Notes: generated from the sequence alone by a model not told the origin. DNA of 64,000 nucleotides from Alteromonadaceae bacterium XY-R5 (GCA_001660395.1 LXWE01000007.1:109143-173142); one strand, 5' to 3'; shown: positions 16,622 through 25,887, counted from the stretch's first letter. Numbers and translations are program-made.

Positions 16622-17032
16622 ATGGCAAATGCATCTAAGATATATACAGCTGTTCATACACTCGCGGAATTCATGAGTAAGAAAAGCATAGAATTTCAAA
16701 ATACTTATAATCCCAATCCTTCATTCTTCCAACGGGCGGTAGATGAAGACCGAGTTGTTGAACAGCCTTCTGATTTCCCTTCATCTGGCCTATTAAGTGT
16801 GCCGTGGCCAACGGAAGGCTTTGTTTATTTTGAAGATGACATCGTATGCATTATCGATATCGAATGGGACAACTACTGTACACTGACATTTGATCATCCT
16901 GTTGCAACAATGGAAGCCTTGAACGAAAAAATGAATGCCATCATTGAAGTGTTAGAGGCCGGATATCGAGCAGGCTATGAATCGGGCCAGGCGGATAAAT
17001 GCAAAGAGATAAAAATGGCACTATCACTTTAA
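16622..17032 (+). CDS. Hypothetical protein
   Basis: A 136-residue acidic soluble protein. I chose the ATG at 16622 (MANASKIYTAVHTL) because AAGGACAAC precedes it; an upstream in-frame start at 16589 lacks a site. The C-terminus is predicted helical (MEALNEKMNAIIEVLEAGYRAGYESGQ). Function unknown. Confidence 0.55.
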   Translation: MANASKIYTAVHTLAEFMSKKSIEFQNTYNPNPSFFQRAVDEDRVVEQPSDFPSSGLLSVPWPTEGFVYFEDDIVCIIDIEWDNYCTLTFDHPVATMEALNEKMNAIIEVLEAGYRAGYESGQADKCKEIKMALSL

Positions 17033-17086
17033 AAAGCACATGTCATCCCGGTTTACCCGGGATCCATAAATACGGAGAGTCAGATA

Positions 17087-17554
17087 TTGAATTACACTGT
17101 TCGACAGACACTACCAAATACTACTTACGGCGCACTTGAAGCTATTAGCTCAGAAATTAAAGCTCGCGCAAAAAAAATAAAACAAATCATCCTGGCGGCC
17201 CATAAAGTTGGGGATAAAGATTACAGAACATCTGTCCTGCTGCTAGCTGACGGTGGTTCAGTGCTTTTTGAAGCATCGCTACTATCCATTTCAAGGCTGC
17301 AGCGCGAAATTGAGGTGATTGAACTGTTTGAGAGGATAAAGGCTTGCGGGCTGTTGAAGGACACTTGTTATGTAACGTCTCTTCACCCTGTATCTTGTGA
17401 TCTGCCAGCAATCGAAGCCGCAGAGGAGATGTTCGCCGCGAAACAGACTCTGATAAAAGATGATTGGGTATCATTCTGCCAGCTTTACTTTGAAAACGGT
17501 CAATCAATCGAAGCCAGCTATTTTTCTCAAGATGATTGGGAAAAGTTGGCTTAG
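17087..17554 (+). CDS. Hypothetical protein
   Basis: A 155-residue soluble protein starting at TTG, with ACGGAGAG upstream as ribosome-binding site. The N-terminus is a basic helix (SSEIKARAKKIKQIILAAH), and a sheet-rich middle follows. It begins 54 bp after the gene at 16622 and may share its transcript. No family recognised. Confidence 0.55.
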   Translation: MNYTVRQTLPNTTYGALEAISSEIKARAKKIKQIILAAHKVGDKDYRTSVLLLADGGSVLFEASLLSISRLQREIEVIELFERIKACGLLKDTCYVTSLHPVSCDLPAIEAAEEMFAAKQTLIKDDWVSFCQLYFENGQSIEASYFSQDDWEKLA

Positions 17555-17648
17555 TGACAAGGCGCAAGTGTTCTAATGCGTTAATGGCAATATAATATCT
17601 CAAAACCTTAACTTGGATATCTCTGTAATTGTGTAGTTGGTGTGAAAA

Positions 17649-19139
17649 ATGGATTATCAAAGGCAAATAAAAAAAGTAAAAAGCCTAATAAGAGGGTACG
17701 ATGCAGCTGATTTACTGGAAGCCTTATACCGGTACATGAATGCAGATGGCGAAGATAATGTCGACCGTTTGCGTCGATTACCTTGGCTCGTAATGTTGAT
17801 TATAAAATGGAATTGTCTTGAGAATCGTGTTCACCCAGAATTCGCTAAACGACTTACGAATGATTCTTTCAATAAAATATTGAAAACCGCTTATAAGTTG
17901 AATGAGTATGTTAAAATGCCAAATGAAGTCAATCACTATAGAAACTTCATACGCAATATTGCTTTCCAGCAGTTCATTTATCAAAAAGAGATATCTGGTA
18001 CAACGATAGCGTCTAACAATATTTTGTTTGCAGATTTGCCTAGTAATCACAGGTTTCATAAAAGGTTTATAGAGCTAACAGGTGTTCAAATAGGTGTTTT
18101 CAATAAGTGCTGTTATCTGATATATGCTGCATTTACAAAAGGTAATTCAGTATCCATTGATGATTTTTACCAGGTTTTTGAATGTGTGGGCCGAGATAAT
18201 CTGCAAAGAACACTTGATATTTTATCTATTGAGCTACACAAAGTGAAAGGTAAAGTTCGAGAAAATGATTGCTCCAACGGAAGCTACTCTGAATGGTATG
18301 AACAAACTCCTTTCCTTAGATTTCCGCTTATAAAACATGACGGTAAATACAAATGTCTCAATATATTTGTATTCTTTAGGTGTATTGAAGGCTTTGTTTA
18401 TGACCTGTTGAAAAATGATAACTCTCAATCTTTCATGGCTGGATTCGGGAAGGTTTTTGAGGATTATTTAAACAAGGGGTTGAAATACTCTGGTTGCCAT
18501 TATATCGATGAGAATACTCTAAGAAGTGAAGTTCCACAAAATGTCAATCTAGTAGACTTTATTGTCAGCAATAAGAATTGTAACGTATTTATTGATGCAA
18601 AAGGAGTTGAGCTGCCCTATCTTGGTAAAGTGTCAGATAATCCTAAAGTGATTTTAGGGAAAGTGAAGACCAGTGCATTGAAAGCAATAAAACAGGCATA
18701 TGTTTTAAATAACTATATGTTAAAGAACTCTGTAAATAGTGTTCAGTATAAAAGTGTGAGCTATTTAGTTGTTGTGACATATAAAGAGTTATACCTTGGG
18801 ACTGGCAGAATCTTTTATGAATCAATAGCACGAGAAGCTATTGATGAAATAACCGGTGGTATAGACGATTCGGCTGTGATACCTCTTGAGAATATATATT
18901 TTATCACGTTAGAAGAATTTGATTTATTGTGCTCAGTTGTTAATCGCACGAACCTTTCCATTGAAGATATTCTAGTTCACTCTAAAAAGAGTGATCTAGA
19001 CCCGGAAATGAAGAAATTTGATTTTAGTCAACATATACAGAGTTTGGGAGTTGATATTACAAGGCCGGAATATTTAGATGCTTCTCTTAAACAGATTACC
19101 GAAATGAAACTTTTAAATATCCGCAACATGAACTATTAA
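17649..19139 (+). CDS. Predicted PD-(D/E)XK-type nuclease, possible single-gene defence protein
   Basis: A 496-residue protein. The N-terminal 230 residues are helical and unrecognised. From about 262 the segment FGKVFEDYLNKGL, then LVDFIVSNKNCNVFIDAKGVELP with Asp303, Asp316 and Lys318, matches the E...D...(D/E)-x-K active site of restriction-endonuclease-fold enzymes. The low-GC coding sequence differs from the genes before it, which suggests separate acquisition. Stand-alone large proteins of this type in gene-turnover islands are often anti-phage nucleases (GAPS1 is a comparable monogenic example), but homology to any named system is not established here. A hairpin at about 19150-19172 follows the stop. 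Confidence 0.6.
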   Translation: MDYQRQIKKVKSLIRGYDAADLLEALYRYMNADGEDNVDRLRRLPWLVMLIIKWNCLENRVHPEFAKRLTNDSFNKILKTAYKLNEYVKMPNEVNHYRNFIRNIAFQQFIYQKEISGTTIASNNILFADLPSNHRFHKRFIELTGVQIGVFNKCCYLIYAAFTKGNSVSIDDFYQVFECVGRDNLQRTLDILSIELHKVKGKVRENDCSNGSYSEWYEQTPFLRFPLIKHDGKYKCLNIFVFFRCIEGFVYDLLKNDNSQSFMAGFGKVFEDYLNKGLKYSGCHYIDENTLRSEVPQNVNLVDFIVSNKNCNVFIDAKGVELPYLGKVSDNPKVILGKVKTSALKAIKQAYVLNNYMLKNSVNSVQYKSVSYLVVVTYKELYLGTGRIFYESIAREAIDEITGGIDDSAVIPLENIYFITLEEFDLLCSVVNRTNLSIEDILVHSKKSDLDPEMKKFDFSQHIQSLGVDITRPEYLDASLKQITEMKLLNIRNMNY

Positions 19140-19193
19140 ATTTGATTTGAGTACTTGCACATGAATTGTGCAGGTCTCGTTTAATATGCTCGT

Positions 19194-19823
19194 TTACTTC
19201 TCAAGCTCCAAGCACTCTTTAAATAACACGTCCGGAGTGCCTGAAATAATCCGTGTTAGCTCGCTCGAAATTTCGCACATCTGAGACTTTATATTGTGCT
19301 TGCCGACGGTCGCGAATTCTTCTCGCGTCATTGCATTAAGACCTACGCCTTTTATGACCTTTTCTACGTCGACTAACTGTTCCTTGTAATAGCTAAGTAC
19401 ATCATCCAACAAAGAATCCTGCACTGATTTTTTTGTGGCTTCTACATCGACCTTATAGTCACCCTGGATTGAAGTTACTACCGTGAAAAGAGAGATTTTG
19501 TAAACTTTGTCACGGATTACGGTAATGGTTGTTTTTACAAAATAGGTCCCATCTTGCTGGGTGACGCTGTGTAGCTCGTAGGCATCGTCGGGATTGTAGC
19601 CTTGAATGATTTCTTTGAATGATTCAGGCGTTGTCGTAAGAGAGGCAGCGTTCTCTTCGGTCAAATTCAAGACATATGCCCAGAAGTCTCCTGCAACTGC
19701 GGCAGGGTTATTTGGGGTGTACATGACATCAAAAGGCGCTTGAAGCCGATGCCCGTATTTCTTGAATGCACCCAGGGCCACTACCACCAAAATCAAAATC
19801 GCCAAAAATCTGTAATTCTTCAT
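19194..19823 (-). CDS. Membrane-anchored hypothetical protein
   Basis: A 209-residue protein with an N-terminal transmembrane anchor (about 4-20, FLAILILVVVALGAF). The periplasmic domain begins with MYTPNNPAAVAGDFWAYVLNLTEENAASL, resembling DUF4878-like/NTF2-like lumenal domains in its spacing, though this is only a visual impression. It faces the HU gene divergently, and the recurrent motif copy at 19892 lies between them. Confidence 0.55.
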   Translation of the reverse strand: MKNYRFLAILILVVVALGAFKKYGHRLQAPFDVMYTPNNPAAVAGDFWAYVLNLTEENAASLTTTPESFKEIIQGYNPDDAYELHSVTQQDGTYFVKTTITVIRDKVYKISLFTVVTSIQGDYKVDVEATKKSVQDSLLDDVLSYYKEQLVDVEKVIKGVGLNAMTREEFATVGKHNIKSQMCEISSELTRIISGTPDVLFKECLELEK

Positions 19824-19891
19824 ATCCTGTCGTCCAAAAATGCTTAATTGGCAGTATGTTAGGAGGAAAAAATAAGGTGTTCGACGACTTT

Positions 19892-19907
19892 CTGGATTAA
19901 GTCCTAA
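19892..19907 (+). promoter_or_regulatory. Recurrent upstream motif, copy 3 (16 bp)
   Basis: CTGGATTAAGTCCTAA matches the first 16 positions of the motif at 4131 with one or two changes. It lies between divergent genes, 69 bp before the minus-strand start and 79 bp before the HU gene. Confidence 0.45.
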
Positions 19908-19985
19908 TCGGTGATGGAAATCAATTGCCTATCTCTTTAACTTCAAGTCCGACGTTTAATTGGAGCATTTAAGAGGAGCCCAATC

Positions 19986-20258
19986 ATGAATAAATCACAA
20001 CTGATCGACGTAATTTCCGAATCTGCAGATATCACTAAGGCATGTGCCGCACGAGCTATCGATGCGTTTACGAATGCAGTCCAGGCTGAACTGGCGCAAG
20101 AGGGGGAGTTATCGCTGGTTGGGTTCGGTAAATTCTATGTTCAGCATAAACAAGAACGACAGGGCCGCAATCCTCAGACGGGCGAAACCATCACAATTCC
20201 AGCTAAAAATATACCTGCTTTTAAGCCTGGCAAGGGGCTATCGGATGGCATTAAGTAA
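19986..20258 (+). CDS. HU-family nucleoid DNA-binding protein
   Basis: A 90-residue histone-like protein of the HU/IHF family that bends DNA as a dimer. The signature reads GFGKFYVQHKQERQGRNPQTGETITIPAKNIPAFKPGK (about 47-84), with the DNA-binding arm RQGRNPQTGE complete and the intercalating proline present. Length is normal for HU. AGAGGAGCC precedes the ATG. Mobile-element HU homologues often serve the element's own replication or regulation. It is followed after 57 bp by the porin gene. Confidence 0.95.
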   Translation: MNKSQLIDVISESADITKACAARAIDAFTNAVQAELAQEGELSLVGFGKFYVQHKQERQGRNPQTGETITIPAKNIPAFKPGKGLSDGIK

Positions 20259-20315
20259 GCGATATCCGTTCATTCACACCAAACATTTTCCAACTTCATT
20301 AGTATTGGAGTAACA

Positions 20316-21440
20316 ATGAAAAAATTAGCTCTTTTAGTAGCTGCAATTGGCACGGCATTTGGAGCCAATGCTGCAGGTACGTCCGTCGAATTCGGTGGTA
20401 CCATTAAGTTAGATGTGCTGGCTACTCAGTATCAGGATGGCGAAGCCCCGGAATCGAACATTAAGGAATATGCTTCGCCCGTAAGCATTCCAATTGGCGG
20501 TGATAATAGTCAGATAGGACTCGATTTCACAGCAAAGCAATCACGATTCCATTTCAAAACAAACACTACGTTTTCTAACGGCGATCAGTTGGCTTCATAT
20601 TTTGAAATGGACTTCCTTACGGATAGCGGTGATGAAGAGTACAGCAATAGCTACGAGCCTCGATTGCGCCATGCATATTTCACCTATAACAATGTACTGG
20701 CAGGTCAGACTTGGACAACGTTGATGAACGTTGATGCTTTGCCAGATACTGTCGATTATCTTGGGGCTACTGAAGGGACGATTTACGCGCGCCAGGCGCA
20801 GGTTCGCTTCAACTTTGGTAATTTTAATGTTGCATTGGAAAACTCTCAGACTGACGTTACTAACGCTGTAGGCGTAACAATCGAAGATGATAATGGTTCT
20901 GTTCCGGACATAGTAACGCGCTATGATTTTGCGAGTGGGGAAAACTCATTTTCTGTCGGTGCGGTATTACGCTATCTGAATTACGACGTTCAGACTTCTG
21001 CTATAAACGAAGATAAGCTTGCTGGTGGCTTCAATATCGCAGGTAAATTGAAGTTCTATGATGATAACCTGTCGTTCAGCTACTCCTATGGCGCCTTAGG
21101 CCGTTATCTGGGCGAAGGGCTTATTTCTGACGCATATGTTAACGATCGTGGCACGCTAAGCTCGATCAATATTAAGGCTGGCTACGTTGCATATAAGCAT
21201 CAATGGGATACTTCATTACGCTCCTCACTGATTGCTGGTTATTGGTCTGCACATTCTGATGAACAAGCCATCCTCGCCGGTCAAAACCGAGAAGTCAGCA
21301 GTCTTCGAGCCAATCTAATTTGGGAACCTCACCCTGGGGTTACATTCGGAGCTGAGGTGAGCCATGCAAAGCGCGAAGTTAGCACTGGTGAAAAGGGTTA
21401 TGTCGATCGTGCGCAGTTCTCTGCGAAATATAGCTTTTAA
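20316..21440 (+). CDS. DcaP-like trimeric outer-membrane porin
   Basis: A 374-residue outer-membrane beta-barrel with a signal peptide (about 1-19, ending ANA). It opens with SVEFGGTIKLDVLATQY, characteristic of DcaP-family porins, and ends in a terminal Phe (AQFSAKYSF) as expected for barrel insertion. Alternating hydrophobic strands run throughout. Members take up small anionic solutes such as dicarboxylates, but the substrate cannot be read from sequence here. TTGGAGTAAC is the ribosome-binding site. A porin in a mobile-element backbone is unusual. Confidence 0.85.
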   Translation: MKKLALLVAAIGTAFGANAAGTSVEFGGTIKLDVLATQYQDGEAPESNIKEYASPVSIPIGGDNSQIGLDFTAKQSRFHFKTNTTFSNGDQLASYFEMDFLTDSGDEEYSNSYEPRLRHAYFTYNNVLAGQTWTTLMNVDALPDTVDYLGATEGTIYARQAQVRFNFGNFNVALENSQTDVTNAVGVTIEDDNGSVPDIVTRYDFASGENSFSVGAVLRYLNYDVQTSAINEDKLAGGFNIAGKLKFYDDNLSFSYSYGALGRYLGEGLISDAYVNDRGTLSSINIKAGYVAYKHQWDTSLRSSLIAGYWSAHSDEQAILAGQNREVSSLRANLIWEPHPGVTFGAEVSHAKREVSTGEKGYVDRAQFSAKYSF

Positions 21441-21451
21441 TCGGAGGCTGT

Positions 21452-21760
21452 ATGAAAATTCATGAATACCAGAAGATAAAACATCAAGCCCAAAAATTTT
21501 ATGGTGCAGACACCAGGGAATCAATGCATTACCACGTTCAAAAGGACATTGGAAAATTCATCCCAATAACTAAATGGTGCATGATTATTTTTGCGCTGGC
21601 TCTCATCCCAGTCGCGTGTTTTTCAGTGATTTTCCTGCTGATTGGCCTGGCCATGCTTTGGGGCATCTTTACGTTCTATAAGAAAGAACATAGAAATTTC
21701 GAAGCCTTGAAGAAGTATATTGATGAGGATCCTGAGTTCGACAGAAACCCAGCTTCCTAA
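21452..21760 (+). CDS. Small membrane protein
   Basis: A 102-residue protein with a soluble N-terminal 35 residues, two close hydrophobic helices (about 36-74, KWCMIIFALALIPVACFSVIFLLIGLAMLWGIF), and a charged C-terminus. It begins 11 bp after the porin stop with CGGAGGC as ribosome-binding site, so it is probably cotranscribed with the porin. Function unknown. Confidence 0.65.
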   Translation: MKIHEYQKIKHQAQKFYGADTRESMHYHVQKDIGKFIPITKWCMIIFALALIPVACFSVIFLLIGLAMLWGIFTFYKKEHRNFEALKKYIDEDPEFDRNPAS

Positions 21761-21894
21761 CCTGCTTTTCTTACTGGGGGCGTTACCTTTTCGGTGTCGG
21801 TAGCGCTCTCAATTTCATGATTTGCTTGTGAATTTTACACAGTCTGATCAGCCGTTATGATACTCCAGACCTTACATCTCTCGAGGAATTACCA

Positions 21895-22626
21895 TTGGAA
21901 TTAGTTATCTATATATTATTTGTCTGCGCTGCATTTTTCAGTTTCAGCTCGTTAGTACAACTTGCCCCTTCGTTCACGGATCAGGTAGGTGACAGAAGTA
22001 AGCTTGTTCCGATGATGTTAGCTGGCGGTGGGCTACTAATATATGGTGTGACGTGGAACTTTCCGTTCCATATTTTTGAGCCAAGAATGTTCCGCCCTTC
22101 ATTACTGATCCTGGTTATCGTACTGACGGTGCTTATTATCGCGCTGGTGTTTTTGTGTGAATGGTTATTGCAAAGAAATACCGAAAGGCTAGAACCTCAG
22201 ACAAGAAACAAATTCCATTTACGTTTGAGTAGTATATTTGCCGTAATCGCTTTATTCACATACTTCCTGGCGGCGAAGACCGCCTTCGTTGAGACTGCAT
22301 TTGTAAGAGTGGAAGTATCTAAGTTAGCGTCAGACATTTCCGCATCTGATGCACGCCCAGATAACGCATCAGTTCTTACGAAGAAAGACCTGTGTTTTAA
22401 AATGGTAATTAGGGATGCCTTATGCCAAGAGGATGATTTTGATATTCAAGTAAGTTATTCCGCGGATTCGAAACTCGTTCAAACAGTCATTTTTGGCCAT
22501 CAATTCTCGCCTTTATCAATGGCATTAATGGCCTATGATTTTGGTACCAAGGGTGAAGCGACGGTTCATATGAATGCCAATGGAAAACTAGAGGTAAAGT
22601 CAACCATACGTCCGCTAATTGACTAA
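21895..22626 (+). CDS. Multi-pass membrane protein of unknown function
   Basis: A 243-residue protein starting at TTG, preceded by a strong CGAGGAATT. Four transmembrane helices (about 1-22, 40-56, 66-92, 112-128) are followed by a soluble C-terminal domain (about 135-243) with CFKMVIRDALCQEDDF, whose two cysteines could form a disulfide outside the membrane. No family recognised. Confidence 0.6.
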   Translation: MELVIYILFVCAAFFSFSSLVQLAPSFTDQVGDRSKLVPMMLAGGGLLIYGVTWNFPFHIFEPRMFRPSLLILVIVLTVLIIALVFLCEWLLQRNTERLEPQTRNKFHLRLSSIFAVIALFTYFLAAKTAFVETAFVRVEVSKLASDISASDARPDNASVLTKKDLCFKMVIRDALCQEDDFDIQVSYSADSKLVQTVIFGHQFSPLSMALMAYDFGTKGEATVHMNANGKLEVKSTIRPLID

Positions 22627-22763
22627 GGGAAGACGCTAATTAGGAGTTCATACCCGAATTTTCGAGGACATTTAAGAAGACTGACAATAGTATTTTCAGT
22701 GAACAAACGTTGGTCGGGAAATGTTTACATAACAAACGTTCGTGCAATAGAGGAACTTAAAGC

Positions 22764-22838
22764 ATGGAATACTCAATACCAATAATCGTTTGGCTTTGGT
22801 TTATTTGCTCTTGGTCATACTATGTGAATAGGTTCTAA
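22764..22838 (+). CDS. Possible 24-residue membrane peptide
   Basis: MEYSIPIIVWLWFICSWSYY followed by VNRF. A single hydrophobic, Trp-rich helix with a basic end. AGAGGAACTTAAAGC lies before the ATG. Size and composition resemble small membrane peptides such as type I toxins, but no antisense RNA or family link can be shown. It could be a chance open frame. Confidence 0.3.
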   Translation: MEYSIPIIVWLWFICSWSYYVNRF

Positions 22839-23110
22839 CTTGACCTGACAGAGTACAACTAAAGAATTCTATTAAATCTGACATTTCAGCTATAGGTCAA
22901 AAGCGGACATCTTGGTACTGGCTTACCTTGGCTGCTTTGTACGTAAAGCGGCCGTTGGCTCATTCATAATTTAATGGCATCTATGAGCGAGAAGCGGCTC
23001 TTCAAATCGACCAATGTATGGCAAATGTGGTGAGTGGATTAAACGATGTCATTTTCAGAGTAAGTATTCTTCGGTAAAGTTCTTTGTATTAAAGGTAAGC
23101 ACATTGGAAA
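22839..23110. repeat. Intergenic region with a degenerate copy of the dispersed repeat
   Basis: No gene seen. About 22945-22965 contains GTACGTAAAGCGGCCG, the reverse-orientation core of the dispersed repeat (GCTTTACGTAC) found intact at 54043, 59481 and 61532, with AAGCGGACAT nearby. Confidence 0.4.
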
Positions 23111-23113
23111 GTG

Positions 23114-24601
23114 ATGAAAGAACTAGCAGCGCTCTATGATGCTATATCCGCTATTTTAGCTTCTTATTTATATCTTGTTCCACTGTTAGGTTGTGGACTA
23201 CTTTGGCTTCTATGTCGCGTTAAACCTGAATTTTGGTTAGCTCCGTTTAATTTTAGAGAAGTTTATGAGGACCTGATACTGGATACAGGGCCTAAGTTAA
23301 CGCTCCCCCGAAAAAAAGAGCTAGAAAGACTAAGAGAGAAACAACGTTTAGCGTTGCATTTCAAAAATAAAAGCGAAAGGATATTTAAATGGGTGTACAA
23401 ACAAGAAAGCCTCAATATTTCTGGGTTTAATCGTGCTTTACTCATTGCATATTTTTACCCCTTATTTTTACTAATTGGGACTTGGCTTTTCAGCGACAAG
23501 GGTGTCGAGATCAACCGGATAATCCTCTTACCACCGTCCTCGGTATTCGTAAAGTTGATGTTTCTATTAATCCCAGTCTCTGTATTTTATTCACAAAAAA
23601 TCATTTATTATCTATCGTTTAAAAAACTAGCGCTGTTTTCGGGCATAGACGAATTCGTTTCTCTCCTCTTAGCTGTCATTGCCGCTGTCGCTGCCGCTGT
23701 CGCTGCCGTTGTCGTTGCCGATGGCGTTGGCGCTGGCGGTGTCGCTATCGGTTTCGCTGTCGCTGGCGCTGGCGCTGTCGCTGGCGCTTTAGCTATCGCT
23801 GTCGCTATCTCATATTGTTACAAATATTTTACCGAAAGAAAGAGAGTCACAGTTCGACTTCTAAGCCCTGTTGTACTAATTGTTGCAGTAATGTTTTATA
23901 ATGTAGCCCCTTGGCTTCTAACAAAGCTCACATCAGTTAACAAAGAAGCTTGGAGTATTGATGGACTTGCTTTTACTAGTATGTTCTTTCTTTGCAGTCT
24001 TCCCTTATTAAATGCGATTTCAGACTGGTTTTCAGTGAGTTTTACACAGTTCTGCCTACGCCATTACGAAAGCAAACCTAAACAATGGTGGGTTTGGATT
24101 TTAGCTGACTTATTATTCGCCTTAGTATTACTCGTTTCACTGTTCTTTTGCATATTTGCTCTACTCGAATACATGGCATTTTGGGGATGGCAAGTGAATC
24201 CGAAGCAGATGCTAGACAACTTTACTCAGAACCCTTTTTCGCAGCAGAATATTTGGTTAATACTCCTTGTACTTACCAACCTAGCACCTACCATTCTTCA
24301 TTTAGTGCTAATAGCTACCGCATTTTTAAATGGTTGGTTTAACCCTATTAGCTATAGAGTGAGAGACTTACTAAAGACGATAGAGCTAGTGGAAGGAAAA
24401 CAACTAAAAGAATTGGAAGAAATTCCCTTTGATGCAAGAACTTGGCGTAAAGAAGATGCAAAGTCTGTTGCATTCTACTTAGTTGGTATGCCAAAGCTAA
24501 ATGCATTGTTAATATTGAGTTTAGCTTGTCCTTTTTTCTATGGCGCCTATGTTGGGGTAACTGAAATCTTAGTTTGGGCTGTTGATGGCTTTTTAAGTTA
24601 A
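23114..24601 (+). CDS. Large membrane protein with a hexanucleotide-repeat-encoded Ala/Val/Gly helix
   Basis: A 495-residue integral membrane protein of unknown function, started at the ATG at 23114 (a GTG three bases earlier is the alternative). About eight to nine hydrophobic segments are visible. The fourth or fifth is extraordinary: about 46 residues of almost only Ala, Val, Gly and Ile, encoded by 23 consecutive GCTGTC-like hexamers (23672-23809). The soluble N-terminal part (about 35-105) is Lys/Arg/Glu-rich. Such repeats can change copy number by slippage without shifting the frame, so membrane-span length could vary between strains. Confidence 0.65.
   Translation: MKELAALYDAISAILASYLYLVPLLGCGLLWLLCRVKPEFWLAPFNFREVYEDLILDTGPKLTLPRKKELERLREKQRLALHFKNKSERIFKWVYKQESLNISGFNRALLIAYFYPLFLLIGTWLFSDKGVEINRIILLPPSSVFVKLMFLLIPVSVFYSQKIIYYLSFKKLALFSGIDEFVSLLLAVIAAVAAAVAAVVVADGVGAGGVAIGFAVAGAGAVAGALAIAVAISYCYKYFTERKRVTVRLLSPVVLIVAVMFYNVAPWLLTKLTSVNKEAWSIDGLAFTSMFFLCSLPLLNAISDWFSVSFTQFCLRHYESKPKQWWVWILADLLFALVLLVSLFFCIFALLEYMAFWGWQVNPKQMLDNFTQNPFSQQNIWLILLVLTNLAPTILHLVLIATAFLNGWFNPISYRVRDLLKTIELVEGKQLKELEEIPFDARTWRKEDAKSVAFYLVGMPKLNALLILSLACPFFYGAYVGVTEILVWAVDGFLS
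23672..23809 (+). repeat. Hexanucleotide tandem repeat, 23 units
   Basis: Exactly 138 bp of degenerate GCTGTC/GCTGGC/GCTGCC/GCTATC units in frame inside the membrane-protein gene. Each unit encodes a small-hydrophobic dipeptide (Ala-Val, Ala-Gly, Ala-Ala, Ala-Ile). Confidence 0.85.
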
Positions 24602-24993
24602 GAACATCAACTAACTCTTAAAAACAACTGAAAGTGGCGTAAAGCTAATTATGACTACTATCTTGAATGTCCGTTTCTTGTCTAAAGCAGCCAACCAACT
24701 TTGATTGTGTCAATGTCCGCTATTCGCTCTTTTCGGACATTAACTTGTTGCGGACTGTCTGATTTGGTTGAACTCAAAATTCTAAACCGTCAGATCGTGT
24801 ATGAGTCAGTACATACTATGCGGTCTTAAAAGATGAAGGTATTGTTAACTGGCAGTCCTGTAATTATCTTGCTAAGTGCTTATTTTTCATATGCATACCT
24901 CTGATTCTTACTGGACTGTTAATACGAAGACGGATATCAGGTTCCAAAGAGGGATAGAAACATCCCTCTTGCACCTATCATCTAGCAGTTTAG
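24602..24993. other. Intergenic region between convergent genes
   Basis: About 390 bp with no gene. It contains several GTCCGC/GCGGAC half-palindromes (24716-24765) related to the flanks of the dispersed repeat, and a 9-bp inverted repeat AAGAGGGAT/ATCCCTCTT (24947-24970) between the converging membrane-protein and tus-like genes. Confidence 0.5.
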
Positions 24994-25887
24994 TTATACT
25001 GCATAGAGATACAGTCTGGGCAATATAAGCTCACGTTTCCCATCTTTGACCGGCGCGTCCTTTTTCACATAATCTTTCAAGTGTGTAACCTTGGGTAAGT
25101 TCTTATGGCCAGCTAGTAAAAAAGGTAAGCCGGCACTGTCAGTAGACATTTTCTTTTCTTTATCGCGCCATGTACATTCAGGCCTAAGCTTAATTGGACG
25201 GCGAGATACCAGTTTCCTGTGAGCATTTTGCATAACAATATCTATCTCTTGGTCTACCTTCTCCTGCCATGCTTTATCGGTGAATCCGCGCATCCCCCTG
25301 GACTTTGACCTTTCTAATTGCTCAACCCAATGTTTAGCATCTTTTGTTTCAGTGCGAGGTCGTCGAGCCCAGTTGAAATAAAAAGCCATGTAGTCACCAT
25401 AATAGCCGTAGACTTTTCGATATGCGGTGGTGGTGATCAGGTAGTTAAAGCGATCATGCACCTCCGCCCACTTTTCCCGCTTGTCCTCAAATTTCTGCAC
25501 TTCTGACTTAAACTCTGCTTTAGACGCGTTCAGCCTTTCCAAAAGTTTTTGTATAACTTTCGGATCAATATCCAGGGGTAGCAGACCTGGGAACTTGTGA
25601 ACGAACCGTCGGCTAAACTTCTCGTCCTGGACGTACATATCGGCGTAAGAGGCGATAATGCGTGTCTTTGCCTCTTCGCCTTTAATGACTGAAATTGGCA
25701 GCACATCATAATCATTATCGATAATGGATTGCTCCATTTCCTTGGTGACAAGTGGGATGTCAAAGAAGATAGCGTTCTCGCCATCACCTGTATTAAAAAG
25801 TAAGGATTTCAACTCAGCCAACTGTTCGTCGATATCCATCATGTGCCTGCGTAATAGATTCACAAAGACCTCCATTTTTTTAATCAT
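24994..25887 (-). CDS. tus: Tus-like DNA replication terminus site-binding protein
   Basis: A 297-residue homologue of Tus (Ter-binding protein), which binds Ter sites as a monomer and blocks replication forks from one side. Recognisable blocks are LITTTAYRKVYG (Tus LITLNAYRTL), YFNWARRP (GWANKH region), WVEQLERSKSRGMRGFTDKAWQEKVDQE ([26 protein letters not shown]), RRPIKLRPE (KRPVKVQP), and the C-terminal RELILPRLYLYAV (LRLIIPRLHLYV). Length is close to E. coli Tus (309). On plasmids and ICEs such genes are thought to control fork arrest in the element's own replication. No perfect Ter site (GNNNGTTGTAAC) was found nearby. Confidence 0.85.
   Translation of the reverse strand: MIKKMEVFVNLLRRHMMDIDEQLAELKSLLFNTGDGENAIFFDIPLVTKEMEQSIIDNDYDVLPISVIKGEEAKTRIIASYADMYVQDEKFSRRFVHKFPGLLPLDIDPKVIQKLLERLNASKAEFKSEVQKFEDKREKWAEVHDRFNYLITTTAYRKVYGYYGDYMAFYFNWARRPRTETKDAKHWVEQLERSKSRGMRGFTDKAWQEKVDQEIDIVMQNAHRKLVSRRPIKLRPECTWRDKEKKMSTDSAGLPFLLAGHKNLPKVTHLKDYVKKDAPVKDGKRELILPRLYLYAV

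Noticed and set aside
24946..24970. Inverted repeat as a terminator between convergent genes
   Set aside because: A 9-bp stem is present but neither strand has a T-run, so I noted it only in the intergenic entry.
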